Assembly (NCBI GenBank): GCA_022813625.1
Contig: JAKLMB010000049.1
Coordinates: forward strand, 124,001 to 188,000
DNA length: 64,000 nt
Source: Aaosphaeria pasadenensis
Lineage: Eukaryota; Ascomycota; Dothideomycetes; Pleosporales
Reading direction: 5' to 3'
Part shown: one piece after another, positions 11,118 through 24,730 of the stretch
Position numbering within the stretch: the stretch's first letter is position 1
How the letters are laid out: each line of letters starts with the position of its first letter
Program-made: the position numbers and the translations under genes
The notes under the pieces: model-generated
What the model was told of the DNA's origin: nothing
The model's input: the letters and a program-made list of their open reading frames with translations, nothing else
Databases searched by the model: none

Positions 11118-13622
11118 TAGTTCACGATCTTTCGAGTGATGTACAAGCCTGTTTATTTTTTCTCGACAAATTGAGACGTGTTATACGCTGCCATATCTGT
11201 TAGTCTATTTCGCAAGGAGGATTGGCAAATCCTATGAGATCCTACTCCTTCAATACTCCTACTATGATTTGGCCTTGCGAAAGCAGTGACTTAAGTGGCT
11301 CGAATCTCGCAAAACTTCCCACGTCTGCCGCCAGCGATGTATCTTCGCATTCAATAACATACATAACCCTTTTGTGATCATTGCTTCCCTAACGTAGACC
11401 GAAGACTCTCGTTCATTTGTCCGTGCGAATTGATCGCAATAACGTGCTTGTTCACCTGGCGACTTTTGTCGTGCGAGCTTCTTTAACAGCATGTCATGTA
11501 TGTCATCGTGTAATTATGGAATTCACTCAAAATCGTATACTTTTCATGACCCGCAATCAGTATGTGATTCCAAACGCTATATTTTGCGGTCAAATTGCGA
11601 AAAGAACAGCGCCAATAGACCCCGATCCACATCCTCCCATGAAGAGCTTCCCAATCACAAATCATGAAATGAATAGAAGACGACCCGATAGAGGCTGTAA
11701 ATGGTCTTTGCGATTATTTAAACCCATTCACTTGATCAGATTACTTCCTGAGGTATCGAACGCGCACACTTCGCGTACCGCGCTACATCGAAAAGATAAC
11801 AATGGTCCAAAGGAGAGAATAACATGCTACTCTTCTGATCTCATCTGTAAGACATCGAAAAGGCTGGAAGGAACTAAATTGGGCTCAATGATGTATCTGT
11901 GCTCGATTTGATCTGGCCAGACTGGTTCTACGCAAAGTATTGCGGTCTTGCATCGTCCGCTCTCACTTTGGTAAACACTATCCGTTATCCACGTTATTAT
12001 TGCGAATGGTGTACCTATCCTTTCGCACCATATAATGATGCTTTGTGATAACTTACAGCTCTGCAAACCACGCAGGGTGCCAGCATATTTGGTCGTTCAA
12101 GCGTGGAATAAAGACAGAGTATTTACTTGCCTCTTTTCGTGCTTTGATTAACATAGCACAGTCACTTAAGATTTCAAAATGAAGCCTTTCTAGCTACGAC
12201 CGCCTCGCGTAGCGTCTGACCAAACCATAAAATCTCAATCTACCATCGAGACAAATCCCTCCGGTTTCAAACCATTGTCACGGTCCACCAAGATGGCCAT
12301 TGTGGTTTGATCTGGCTTGCGACCGGGCCCGGTTCGAGAGTAACGTGAAGTTATAGACCAGGTTCTCCCTCCGGCAAGTCTCCTGTACCCTGAAAAGAGT
12401 GGCACGCGTACACACTGCTACAGACATAAAGACATAGGGTGTGTAGAGTTATATGGAACAGACTATTAACGAAGTCATGCAGGCTGCTGGATCATTCGCC
12501 TCGAGTCGGCGCGGGAACAATTCTCTACCTCAAAATTCTTCCGAGAATTCCGACGCGGTTCCATCTGTTATTCGACATCTCCAACAATACCCGAATGGTG
12601 AAAGTAAACAAAGAAGGAAAAACAAGACTTTAATGAATATAAAAGGTTGTCACTGACGAAGGATACCTGCACTGAGCAGACGAAAGATATGAAGCACGTT
12701 GATGATCAATAAAAAGGAGAAAAGGAATACACATAATGATTGAATGTGTCGTTGGACATATGCATCTTATAAGTCTACATTCAGGTCCCGGAAAGGTCGC
12801 CCAAAAGAACGAAAACTGAGTATTCTCCATCAATGCTTCTTACAGTTGAAAACTTGTTGGCCGAGCACATCGAACTATGAAGAACCTCCACAGTATTCTC
12901 ATCGTTTGGCCGAATGTTACAAGAATACGTTCACAATGTCAGACCAACACGTTGACCCGTGTTGCAGTGTCGATTATCCAGTCATAAAATAGCCATAACT
13001 TCTATATTACTACACTAAGACTAATAAGGCGGGCCTCCATACCCTTCGAATGCCACTAATTGAATTGAAAGCATCTTTCACCAATAATGAGTTTCATGAC
13101 ACTCGTTTGGTTGCAAGCTTACCTTGAGGAATCGCATTTTCGTTGTAGAAGGGGGTGGGGGCGAGTATCGGAAACCTTGAAAACAACCAAAGCCTAAAGT
13201 ATATGATGATGACTCCAACATTGCTGATACCATCTAATGAAAGAGACGCTTTGCCAGCGACTGAGATCGATACCAAGGTTGGACTCAGGTCGTTGGCTTA
13301 GTTGTGCTCGTAAAATTCTAGTACAAGAGCTGTGCACGCTGAGAAGATAAGCTCGTCAGCCCTTCCCTGGCATTACGACCTGAGAACTAAATTGTATTTA
13401 AAGAAAAAGAGAGGAAAAAACAAGAGAAGAGCTATATATAATCATAACCATTTAACACCTAAAGAGAAGCTGCGCTGCAATTGGTTTACCCTGCAATGTG
13501 AAGCGAGCTGCTACTATTCCCCTAACTGGATGATGAACGACAAGGACCTCTACCACAACCCTGGACTGTGGTATCCCGATATATGCTTATTTGGGTAAGC
13601 CGATCTTGACCTTGATGCTTTA

Positions 13623-13640
13623 TGCGTTTCTCGAAACGCA
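13623..13640. repeat. Short inverted repeat (hairpin)
   Basis: TGCGTTT and AAACGCA flank a CTCG loop, giving a perfect 7 bp stem. It lies in gene-poor DNA and its meaning is unknown. Confidence 0.5.
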
Positions 13641-14503
13641 TTCGATATTGGCTAGATCTCGAGGAACACGAGTTTGGTGATTTCCTTAAGGCACAGGCCG
13701 TTTCCGTGAGGCCCTGCTCGCCAGCGTGGGTGATCACCAAGCCGGCTTGAGAGCTTTACAACGCGGAATATGGCCGCAATCGATACTTTTGTCGTTGCAG
13801 TGAGGTGATCCTTTACGAGTAGAATTCCAGATACGGAGTCCCATGAAAGGGATGCGCACTCATAGACCCTGTTCCACAAACTATATCAGCTGTATATTAG
13901 CCGTTGCACACGCCTACCAACACCTCTCCAGTTGCAATATTTCCCCACTGGACCCGGCTTTAATGTATACAGTAAGACGCCGCTAAAGGCCCGGTTCCCC
14001 AGGCGTTGCCCCATTTTCGACCTATGCCCGCGCCGCACAGAATGGATCTTTGGACTCGCCTGCGCTAGAGTAGCTGGAGCGGGGATACATTTTAATGGTC
14101 TACTTGTCAGTGCGCGCAGATGAAAGCAGACTGATCTGTGGTCTACAAAAGCTTTTAAGGTTTGGGCCACACATACGCCGAAGGCTGCGGTGCTTCGATA
14201 ATGAGAGGAAGCTAGGGATGTGCACGAGTGGAGCCTTGAACCGGAGATTCGACAGGGTTTCTGTTGGTTTCTGTTTCTTCGCATGGAAACAGACGTGCGC
14301 CCATGTGTGTTGGTTAATATATGTGCGACCAGTAGATTCCTGGTAGTTGCTGCTGCCACAGGTACCTAAATATCCAGTTAATCTGTTTGCTCGACGATCC
14401 CATAGTCTTGGGTTCCTGCGCTCAACTTCACCTCCGCTCCTGGTTCTCGGGCCTGCCATTGACTTTCTAATCTATCGAAGTTTTGGCGTATCAGCAACCG
14501 AGA

Positions 14504-16470
14504 ATGAAGCAGGTCATGGATCTGTTACTGGGTGCAGTCGCACTGCAGTCGTTTCTTACTGGCGTCAACGCTGGACCGCTCCCACGCAAGTATGCAAGGG
14601 AAGCCCCAGTGGTAGATCTCGGGTACTCGGTGTATGAGGGTGTTTACGACGCGGACTCCAATATCAACAGCTTCAAAGGGTGAACATTATCTACCATAAC
14701 GTTATATTGTCCGACGGCCACTGATTCAATCCTTCAGTATCCGATATGCAGCTCCACCACTTGGAAACAAGAGATGGGCAACACCGTCCGCTCCAGAGAC
14801 CAACAGGACGACTACAATTCCAGCCACCGAATACCCTCCCATCTGTCCACAGACTGGCGCATCTTCAGAGACACCCCCAGAATATGGCTTTGCTTCTAAG
14901 CTCGGAAATGAGGACTGCCTATTTTTGAACGTATTTGCGCCCGCCGATGCACATGATCTGCCAGTGTTCTTCTGGATCCGTAAGTAGTCCACCACCGATG
15001 CGCGAGCGATCGCATAGACCTGTCGATTAATGCAATGGCAGATGGAGGAGGCTATGCGCTCTTCAGCTCGACCGGTCTCGACGCCAGCGAGTTCATCACG
15101 ACCAACAACAACGGCTTCGTTGCTGTTGTCATCCAATACCGCCTCGGTGCTTTCGGTTTCCTGGCCGGTGAGGATGTCAAGCAGGACGGCGTGCTCAATG
15201 CGGGCCTATTAGACATGAATTACGCTCTCAAATGGGTTCAAAGTTATATAGGCCAGTTTGGCGGTGATCCCTCTAGAGTCACCATTGCCGGAGAATCTGC
15301 AGGTGGTGCCGCGGTACTGTACCAAGCAATGGCCTATGGAGGCAAGCAGGAGGAAGACTTATTTGAGAATGTTTGTGTAGAGTTCATCATCTTGACTTCA
15401 GCCTACTAATGCTTTGATAGATCATCTCGGCTAGTCCATGGTTACCCCATCAATATGACTACAACGACGATGTGACCGAGAAGATCTACGATGATTTCGC
15501 TGGAGCTGCCGGCTGCAGTGCAGCAGATGATACCTTGCGATGCCTACGAGAGGCCAAGTCTGAGGTTCTACAGAACGCCAGCGGCAAAGTATCCGAAGCC
15601 GGGCCCTTTGGCACATTTGCCTTCGTCCCAGTAACAGATAGTACATTTGTCCAACATCGTCCTACCGAGCAGCTCATCTCCAAGAATCTTAGAGGCAGGC
15701 GCATCCTCACCGGTAGCAACGCCAATGACGGGATCCCGTTGAGTCCACCCACTTCTAGCACCTTGCAAGCGTTTCGAGACTACGTCGACATTACTTTCCC
15801 ACTCTTCTCAGATGCCGATAAGGGGGCACTGGAAAAGCAGTACTCATACGAGGGCGACGATCAGGACACAAATGCAGAAAACCCACTGTTCGATACATCG
15901 GGGACGTCTTTCCCTACCGCGGTGAATCAGTCATCGTTTGCTACAGGGCAACAACAGCGTCTTTTCAACCTCTTTTCCGAGTACGCATTCCACTGTCCCA
16001 GCTACTGGATTGCTTCGTCTTTCCCACAGGCATGGAAATATCAGCTTAGCGCCCTTCCAGCATTCCACGGCTTCGACCTCAACGCCCTCTGGTCGAAAGA
16101 CCAGAAGATCCCCGGCCAGGATTTCATCCACGCATTCCAGAAGATCTGGGGCAACTTTATCATCAACAATGATCCCGTGATATCGGTGGCAGACGCAAAG
16201 CAGTCCAAGGACAACGCCACCGTCCCTGCCGGAACTGACGGAAACATCGAATGGCCGCAGTACTCAGAATCAAGTCCGACGCTGCTCAGCTTGAATACCA
16301 CAGGCGGGGTGCCTACCTACCTCACGCCCGCTGCGAACCTGAAGTACTATGTTTACAGTGACCCTGGCGTGACCAATGCATTTAAGGTTGCAGATGCGGC
16401 GCAGTGGGAAGGCGGTCGAGGGAACCGATGTGACTGGTGGAAAGTGAATGCTGCAAAGGTTCCATACTAG
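14504..16470 (+). CDS. Secreted type-B carboxylesterase/lipase
   Basis: A serine hydrolase of the carboxylesterase type-B (cholinesterase-like) family, likely secreted and acting on ester substrates; the substrate is unknown. Exons 14504..14679, 14738..14979, 15042..15370 and 15421..16470 join in frame to 598 residues; introns are 50-62 bp and the third carries a CTAAT branch. The start at 14504 gives a clear signal peptide (MKQVMDLLLGAVALQSFL, cleavage near VNA-GP); an ATG at 14483 would add seven polar residues. The oxyanion-hole HGGGY is created across the second splice, the nucleophile is Ser225 in GESAGG, and His465 in FHGFD sits where the family places its catalytic histidine. NEDCLFLN is the usual family signature. 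No transmembrane or GPI tail is visible. Confidence 0.93.
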
Positions 16471-18805
16471 TATGGTCATATTTCAAATGAAGGCTTTTAG
16501 ATCTCTGAATAGGGTCGTAATGCTACTATCGAAAGAAAATTCCTAGAATAGAGGAGACATAGGTGACGAGAACAATCGAAGCTAGCACGCAGATGATACA
16601 AGGATAGACAATGTAATTATACTTATTGACCAAACCACATTTCCCCATCGAAATTCATCAGTCTAAATCCAGTACAAGATGATAGACAAGACAGTTCCAC
16701 CCTCACCGACCCCCAATCTCACTCAGTGTTGTATCTTAACTCCCTAGGTACTCACCTTTCACTACTCGCCACTCACCTAACAAACCATTTCCTCAATCGT
16801 CATTTGTCGTGATATCCACTGACCATGTCCGCCTAGTCGACCATGTGTTCCCAGCCCCACCACATGCCATTCTCCCTCCCCTTCCCATCTCAGCACGCAA
16901 GCACATGTCCCGAGCTCCCTAAAACAGACACCTCGCCGAGTTCGCCTACCCCTACCCCTGCACCTGGTCCTGCTCTTCACCCACCCATTCGAGAATACAC
17001 CGTGGTCTCGATCGATCAAACGACAATGTGCGTCGAGAGGAAAAAAGTGACCATAGAAAATCAGGACACAAGATAGGAATAGGGAAATTACACATTCAGC
17101 AGCATGGTATAAATACATTCATCTGCCCAATCATCGTGACCCGATCTCCAAAAGATAAAGAGAACCATCATCCTGTTCCACCAAACCACGCAAACCAGTA
17201 CACAAACTGCTGAATTCCTCTCTCTCGCGTCCGCAAGGGACGATAAAGAACAGACAGAGGAGACATTCATACAGTAGTTGCCTCTGAAACCTCACCCAAT
17301 CCCCAGTCACTATGCGGCTACGCCGCCTCAACAGCGGAAAATACGAGGACTTGACCCTCGCCCTACACACAGTATGTATGTACGTATAATACCCGGAGAT
17401 TGACACCATATTCATTTCCTTGCGCCCTGGAATCGTGCTTTCATGCATGCGCGTAATCTAGGTAGATTGAGAAGAAAGAAGTCCCTTTCGACCACATGGT
17501 CATTTCGGAATTTTTGTCCCTTATTGCGGCGTACAGGGTTGCCTGTTCTGATGTGGAGGATTTAGGGTCGGTGGAGGGGATGCCTTTTTGGACGTGGGGC
17601 GGGCCGGGCGGGTGGGTGCGGGTAACACCTCTAGACTTGGGAAGTGGTGGGGGATGGGGACGTGGGATCGGGAACGACGTTGGATCGTGTGCGGGATGGA
17701 GTCGCGATGCGATGATTAGTATCTAGCAAGAAAGAATACAAAAAGAGAATGGATGAAAAATGAATGGCGTCACCATTGTGGGAATCTTCATTTATTTGTT
17801 GTCTTTGCGGTTTTGGAGCAGACTTGTGTTCAGAACAGGTGTTATACGATAATACCTCATAGTGGCATGAAATAGATGACGCAGACTTTGCGTCCGACTG
17901 GATGAACTTTGTCCATAATGACCGTCGCAATAATCAATAACAGTTTCTTCTTTTCTGGTGCGACAATGTCAGCAATAATGAGGCTGGAGAGAGTCAGTAG
18001 TTCCTCTGTCAGTTTGTGCCCGTTCGGGAGGAAATGACAGGCGCTGGGCGCTGCCTGGCGGTGGTGGCGCTTTTTTGCACGCGTAAGCTGGCGCAAGTCA
18101 TTGGTTGATGTAATGACGAATTTCAGAGCTGGTTTGGTAGGTGGATAAGTTTGCGTATCATGGACGATGAAAGCTATCTTGTGAATGTGCTTGAGCATGG
18201 CGGATTGGATATATAGAACATATGTACATGGAAGCCCAAAGACAAAATGATTTAACAATGGTAAATGAAATACAGAAGAACAAGGCTGAAAAGGCACACG
18301 AGATGATAGGCACCTAGGTAGGTAGCTTTCCCAATCCAAGCGGTAACCGTGACCCTTTTTTGTTCCGAGAGATGCTAGTGATGTGATTGATTCCTTAATC
18401 CATCCAATATAATCCTACAAGTAAACCGTCCCTTCCTGGAACGGCTATGATGAAGTCCCTGTCTACCTAATAGAAGGGGTCCCCTGATTTCCTCCTGTTC
18501 GCCATAATCAAAGGGTTATAAATGGGTATCTACTTGAACTCGTCGATGAAGGTTCAAATTGTATCTCCCGCATTGCTTTTCATGTGCATGTGCGGTTTGA
18601 TTTCGAAAATTACTGCAGTTTTGAGCCAACAGAGTCATGTACGCAGCCATAGATTGGAGGCCACAACGGCTCCACTGAGTACTCAAATCTGACGGAAGGT
18701 GATAGTGGTAGTGTATCGGCTGGTTCAGCTCCTGTGCATGCATAAACCCCTGGAGGAATGAATCAACAACATAACTATCCCTCGTGATGGACGGATTATG
18801 GCTGT
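16471..18805. other. 2.3 kb intergenic region
   Basis: It lies between the convergent carboxylesterase and SAT4-like genes. The open frames on both strands are Ser/His-rich or low-complexity and show no domain. A 160-codon leftward frame at 17857-18339 is the longest but lacks any recognisable motif. I see nothing I can call. Confidence 0.5.
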
Positions 18806-20374
18806 TTACTTCTTCCGCACCTCCCATATGTTCTTCCTCATTCCCTTCTGCTGGGGCGTCTTTCGAGAACTTCCAGCCCAGCTATTCCTTTTCTGTCCTC
18901 CCTCTCCTTCAACGACGTCGACATTCTGTTCCTCTCTTGCGCCGCTGGTGGGACTGCTCATTAAGCTACTTTCCCCCTCTTCCGTTCCATTCGTCGTCCT
19001 CGAAGTGGTCTTCTCCACCTTGCTGAAATATTGCGTGGGCCGTGGCTGTGCAACTACGACACTGCTATTCACCTTATCGGTCGTCGTGGCATGTTGAAAA
19101 CCGCCCCACTCGTGATCGGCGTCGTCTTCGCTCCCGAGTATCGTACGCGACTGGCTGTCGGTGGCAGTCTGATCGTGCGTGCTCAGTCCGAGGGAGCGGA
19201 CGAAGCGGGTGCGTCGAGAGGAGCCGCCGGACCCGGGTGTGGCGGTCGACGAAGGCTCTGACTTTGACTTGAACATAGAAGACGTAGGTAGCAGTGGGCG
19301 CCCGCGTTTGCGCCACATGTGCCAGATGATGGGTAGGTTCGTGCAGAGAATGCCGCCCAGGGGCTCGAATGCGGAGAATGCGCCGAGGGGTACGTAGGAC
19401 CATGTGAAGTCGGCGTAGCCGTGACCCAAGACGACTCTCAAGCGGAGTGCGGAGACAACGCAGGTGCTGTGGATTTTGCAACGGGTTAGGGGTGTGATGT
19501 GATGGTTGATAGAGACTTGCGACACTTACGCTATACCGACAGAGAAGATGAAAGACAGAAGAAGTTTCTTCTTGGTCTGTAATTGAAGGTGCCAAATGAC
19601 AGGAACCGGCATAAGGAAGATCCAGATATCTGTTATAAGGTTTGATATGTTCGTGAAGTATGTAAATGTTACGAGATGGAGGCATGTGCCCGCAACACTA
19701 GCATCCCAGTATGCTCGAAGCGGTCGGCAGACAAGAAGTAAAGTGACCGTGATACCGATTCCCCATGCAATTACAAAGGCCGCGGTCGCAAGAACAACCT
19801 TTCTAAAGACAGGAATGGCGAAGACGCGATAGTAGAAGGCGAGTATACCGAGTTTGACCGAAACGAGTGCAATATCGTAGAAGTGACTGAATACATAGTC
19901 GCCCTATAGAGACAAGGTATTGGCGAAGTTCAATTTGAAAGATCATAGTAATTTTATACTGCGCACCTTGCGAACCATTGCTTGATCTCCAGGACTGACG
20001 GCAATAACATGTCTGCCCATGCCGTGCGGTGGACCTGGGTGAACCATGATCAGACTGAGGCACCGAACAAAGTTACAATCCTCATACATACCGAAACCTA
20101 GACCGCTAGCACACTGTCCAATCAGGCATATCTAGCAGAATTTAGGATTTAATCATCGAGAACACCAAAGATCCAGAAATACCGTTGCGAAAACAATGAG
20201 ATAATCATCAAGGGTGATGCCATTTCTCCCCGCCTGTTTGGCCCATAGTCGCAAGGAGGTACTGAGAGTCGCAGCAACTATCGGAATCGAATAAACCCAG
20301 TGTATTTCTTGAACCCTCGAGTCGTTGATATGCGCTTTCATGTACTCCAACTCTTCAGGCGTGAATGCCGACAT
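18806..20374 (-). CDS. SAT4/rhodopsin-like seven-helix membrane protein
   Basis: A 444-residue integral membrane protein of the fungal SAT4/rhodopsin-domain group, related to Pth11-type receptor-like proteins of the plasma membrane; its ligand is unknown. Exons, in transcription order: 20374..20183, 20131..20092, 20034..19967, 19903..19530 and 19466..18806, with introns of 51, 57, 63 and 63 bp, all in frame. Hydrophobic segments include IPIVAATLSTSLRLWAK, DDYLIVFAT, the DIALVSVKLGILAFYYRVF segment and the ITDIWIFLMPVPVIWHLQ segment. The family hallmarks LDDYL near residue 58, CRPLRAYWD and LQLQTKKKLLLSFIF are present. The last ~180 residues form a cytosolic Ser/Thr/Gly-rich tail with several KR/RK motifs. 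No CFEM domain is seen at the N-terminus. Confidence 0.93.
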
Positions 20375-22841
20375 GGCGCATTGGCGGTCACGACCAAACC
20401 AGCGACGCGAAACCGTAGGTGGTCGTTGGGCGTTAATGAGGTTGGAGACTCAGCCGCAGGTTCACATGCTGCTAGAAGGGTTCGTTGTAGATGATCGTTC
20501 GGAACTCGATACGATGATACTATTCCTACAGCCTGAAAGTTTATTATGTTTCCAAAATCACGCGTAGAGTGTGTTCCGCGGTTGAGTGAAGCGCGTGCCG
20601 AATAATAGTCAGTATTCGGCGGGGCGATCAACAGCTAGGAAGCAATTCAAGCGAGCGGGAGGGGCGTACAATAAGAAATAGGAGATTCATGTGGAGACTT
20701 GTGGGTGGGATCGATTAAGTTATTATTATTGGGGAGAAGGGAGTGTCTCAAGGCCAGCCAGGGTGACATGGCTATGGGTATGAGTGTCTGTGGCATCAAG
20801 CCGGTGGGCATATGCTAAAAAAGGCCCTTCTTCTCTCCCCATCCTTCCCCCATCTTTCGTCCACCATCCACTCCCAGTCGTTGATCATCTCGTAACGTTA
20901 TTGCAACACCCTCCAGGGATCGACGGCGGTGCTCCCTTCTTTGGCTTCACACCCCGGACCCCGTCGTGCCCGTATCGCAAGCCGACAACGGGGCTGGACC
21001 GTCCTCTGTGTGACGGCAATGCTGAGTCGCCAGGGTGGAGTTAGGAAAATCGATACAGCCAGCATTCGCCATGCCCAGATATTGACAGTCAAATAACAAA
21101 ACCTCTAGTTATCATTACCAACAACAATTTCTTTCCTTAGCTTCACCGTCGCAAATGAGGTCTATGCCTCATTTGGGTAGCATTGATATCAGGAGAGGCC
21201 GTAGAAGGCCCTCTACTGCTGTGCGACCACATCGTCCGCACGAGTCTTTGAGCGAGATGGTCGCTTCTCCTTGTATTGTTATTGGTAGTGTTAACCTTTT
21301 ACATGCACCCCTGCCCTTCTCCTTCTATGTGCTGTCAATGCGTACTTCGGGTGATCGGCCAGCTGCAGTCTGAACTTGTATTGCTGATCATGATATCACC
21401 CAAATTTCCCACCGTTCATTCATTATTCACACCTCTCCTTCGCTGTACGGAGTACCTGCTGAGGAATCTACCAATACATCTACGCGCCAGATGACCTGCT
21501 CAGAGAAAAGCCCGGGAGCAATTAGAACGCTGACCTGTACCACCCACCCACTCTCTGCCTTTCTGCAAGTTTCACAGGCACAAAACATCACCGGTCACAA
21601 TGATCAGGACCCGAATGGATGTCCGTACGGCGTAGACATAAAGCGACGGCGGCGGGAAGACGAGCAGTCTAAGCATTTGCCGAATGGGGCTCGTCGTGCC
21701 CCCGTCCTGCAAAACCCACCCACCTGCATGCGATGCGAGGAATGCACCTGCGTCCCTTCTTCCATATTGCGTCGGCGACGCACACTTGCGCATTAAACTA
21801 CACATGCACGCAAGCACGCAAGGCTGTGATGTGTCGGTTATTTCTGTCTTGATCGGTTCCCCCATTCGGTTCGGCCCGTCCTCCTCCATCCATCCACTAT
21901 ATTCACCTATCCACCCTTCCCTCTCGTCCCTGTATCCATCCGCAGAACATCTGCGTAGGTGAGGCATATGTAAGCATCTAAAAACTCTTCTACTGAAACA
22001 AAATAACGTCCTTCCGATGGCCCTCTGCTCTGTCCGCTCACTTAGAAAACATCCGCCGCCCTTGTACTCCGTACTTACATGCACATAAGCTGGTATTTCA
22101 ATTAGCAATCAGACTTTCAGTCATCACTATATGGAAGGCTAAGACTGAGATAATCTCCGACCAGAACATATGTTCACCTACCCATTACCGGACGGCATCT
22201 TCAAGTACATACTCTTCTCCGGAAGTGGCGGTACTCTTATTGCGTAAGTGCGTATGTCTCGGCCATCATACAACTTCAGGGACTCTTCTCACCTGGTCTA
22301 ATTTTGAGGGACGATGTAGGTTTGTGTACATATACACGTAATGTAATACCGAACGTCATGATGAATGCACTTATTCTATGAGTAAACATGTAGTGACCAG
22401 CGTACCCATAAGCGAAGCGGCCGGAATGAGATTGGTATAGATGCACAGAGAGTAATACTCTGTGTGTTTGACCGATGACCGCCGTGCTTCGGGATCGATA
22501 TCAAGTGCAGGATCTGGTGCGACTTGCTTATCTCATACCCTGAGTTGTTGTGAACAAGGGAGGTTCGTATATTATCAGGTAAGTGTGATGATTTTGGTGA
22601 TGCTCAAAGAAACCTTGGCATCAGGTAGGTTCTTTCGTTCTTCTACTTCTCTACAGTGACTCAGCTTTTCCAAACGTAACCGCACCTATCAGCGCAGAAG
22701 GACTGTGACCATAATCGCTGATGCGAAACAAGGTGTTTGAATTATGTAACCTAGTCAAATTAAGGTACCGATGCAAAATGAGCTACATTCGTATCATGAA
22801 TCGCTAATGCATATGTTCGAACAGTATCGATCTCGATTGAA
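20375..22841. other. 2.5 kb intergenic region
   Basis: This is the upstream region of the SAT4-like gene and the downstream region of the dioxygenase gene. The longest frame, 178 codons leftward at 21572-22108, has no recognisable domain and irregular composition. I see no RNA gene or repeat. Confidence 0.5.
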
Positions 22842-24007
22842 CTATACTCCATCGTTGAACTCGTAGTCTTTATCCCATCGCTGTTACAGATTAGCGAGCC
22901 GCTCAGTAGCAAGGGTAGAAGTCAGAACGAACCTTATCCCATGGTTTACTCGAGTCGACAAAACGGAGATCGGTCCCGACCCGAATGATATTGTCGGGGT
23001 CAAAGTTCATTGTTGATGCATGAATCTGAGCAAATGATTAACTCGAAAGCTTAGTGTCAATCTGGTGGGGATAATCCTACAGTATACGGTGTATGAAGAA
23101 CCACGTCTCCTGCTTCATAGGCAGTCACTAGCCAGCGCCGCTGGAAGGCATCAGAATATTCCTTGGGCCCATCTGCAAGCAACCCAGTTGAGAGCATGTT
23201 CTGATTGAAGGCATTCTTGGTTTGCTCGTCTGAGAGTCCACTCTCCTTCGCTTTTCTAGTGAACTCGGCCTCGACTTCCCGACCGAGAGTGTGGCCTGTA
23301 GAGTATTGAATAACACGTTACGACAGGTCACGCAATGAGCTAGGCTTACCATTTTCCAAGTAGATCAATCCACCTCCTGTCAAGCTGATGTCGCCCATTG
23401 GGACCCAAGCGGTGAAACTTGTTGGCTCTCCATGTCGAAGGAAGATTTGATCATAGTGCACGCCAATGGCTTTGTTTCCAGGCGTGTTGTTTCTCAAAAG
23501 ACTTCTCCTTACACCAAGGGTACTATCGCCCCACCCAGAAATGCGCGCAATCGTCTCTTTGAGAACAGGGTGCTTACAAAAGGTCTCTTTGTACCAATGT
23601 GCATAATGGGCTTCAAGGGCCAGGTCGACGAATTTCTCGGCCGTAGCAGCTCCAGGCTTGCCATTGTTATCGGCGGCGCCAGCGCCAATGCCGGGGTAGT
23701 CGGCTTTATCTTTTGTTTCATCAAATACACCTTGGACGGGAGCTGTACCGGGCTTCAGCACCCCGCTGGGTTCAAGCATCTTGAAGTATTCTTCTCGAGC
23801 CTTAAGGACGTCTTCCCGTGGTAGGAGGCCCTTCAGGAAGATATATCCGTCCTCGTTGTATCGTCGTCGCAGCTCCTCGACGGGCATATCAACGGTTGAT
23901 TCTTTCAATCCGCCTACTTGGTCTGGCCTGAGCAGGCCATCGTTTACATAGAGTTTGTCGCCATTGTAACTTGCAATGTCCCTCTCTGGGGACTGGGCAT
24001 GAGGCAT
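22842..24007 (-). CDS. Phytanoyl-CoA dioxygenase (PhyH) family oxygenase
   Basis: A predicted Fe(II)/2-oxoglutarate-dependent oxygenase of the PhyH family, 334 residues, cytosolic or peroxisomal; many fungal members hydroxylate secondary metabolites rather than phytanoyl-CoA. Exons, in transcription order: 24007..23350, 23295..23081, 23025..22933 and 22880..22842, with introns of 54, 55 and 52 bp. The facial-triad HxD is His184/Asp186 in GVHYDQ, and the distal histidine is probably His287 in GDVVLHTPYTIH. GGGLIYLENGH is the usual strand just before the metal-binding core closes. It diverges from the Zn2Cys6 gene to its right with about 0.7 kb between starts, so co-regulation is plausible. The C-terminus ends with a 13-codon exon. 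Confidence 0.93.
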
Positions 24008-24730
24008 GGTTACAATTTACGGTTTACAAGGAGATAGATGTAACTATCGATATGTGCAAAATGGCCGGGAGGAGAGGAGAAGAGGGGGGATGTCGTAGCG
24101 ATGCTTGAATGTATTTATAGACAGTAACGGAGACTAGCGATTCTAGTAAAGATAGCCGTTGGAGTACGATTGCTACGTTTGAACGATAGTCACTTTACAT
24201 GTCAGCAGGTAGAGCTGTCGTTGGAGGAAAAGAATGGGATCGGATGTGGGGTAGTTGGATAGTTGATCCGCATCCGCACCCGCTAGCTATCCACCTATTA
24301 CCTAAACTAACACCCAATAACGCACACAAGACACAACAGTATCGGAGTAGTTATGCTGCCTTTCTCTCTGATTACTATTTGCCTTTGAAGGTATTTAGTG
24401 GAGACGATCCATCAACAATTGGAGACTGACTCGTATTGCTAACTGCATCATTGATGACTGGTCTTCGGGGAAACCTTCTTAGTAAAGCGCGCTACTTGGT
24501 TGGGTGCCTTCAAAGATTTCAAGCATCTCGGTCGGCAATTCCCCATTCGATCGGCAACTGAAGTCTCGCCTCTGGAGTTTGAACTCTCATCCCAACCACC
24601 CCCGGCCAATCTCTGATACTTCCCATTATTGCCATTCCATCCTTCGTCGCGTGCAATTTGGGGCAAATCACTCCGGCTTCGACTTGTCTCCATTGGAAAG
24701 AGGTCCATCTCGGATCTTTTCGAGTCACAG
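24008..24730. promoter_or_regulatory. Shared upstream region of PhyH-like gene and Zn2Cys6 regulator
   Basis: A 723 bp region separates two divergent start codons. Part of it may be transcribed leader of the regulator: an ATG at 24629 is in frame with the 24731 start. I saw no obvious binding-site palindrome that I would defend. Confidence 0.5.

Larger units (their letters stand above)
7147..14503. other. 7.4 kb region without a convincing gene
   Basis: I found no gene model with coherent domains, splice sites and length. The open frames are short, mostly overlapping on both strands, and none shows a family signature. Visible structure: GGT-rich low-complexity DNA at about 8500-8545, a short tandem GAGGCAT repeat near 8448-8475, and two small perfect or near-perfect hairpins at 11092-11117 and 13623-13640. 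From about 10.8 to 13.5 kb the DNA looks richer in A+T, which could reflect decayed repeats; I could not compute composition or find terminal repeats. Confidence 0.5.

Noticed and set aside
12453..12656. 67-codon rightward frame with Asn/Ser/Gln-rich, fairly coding-like sequence
   Set aside because: Too short, no partner exons or motif found.
13886..14459. Overlapping leftward frames of 157 and 119 codons upstream of the carboxylesterase
   Set aside because: They overlap in different frames over the promoter of a well-supported gene and show no domain.
17857..18339. 160-codon leftward frame
   Set aside because: No family signature; hydrophobic and basic blocks look like translated non-coding DNA.
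21572..22108. 178-codon leftward frame
   Set aside because: No domain, erratic cysteine and glycine content, and no splice-consistent extension.
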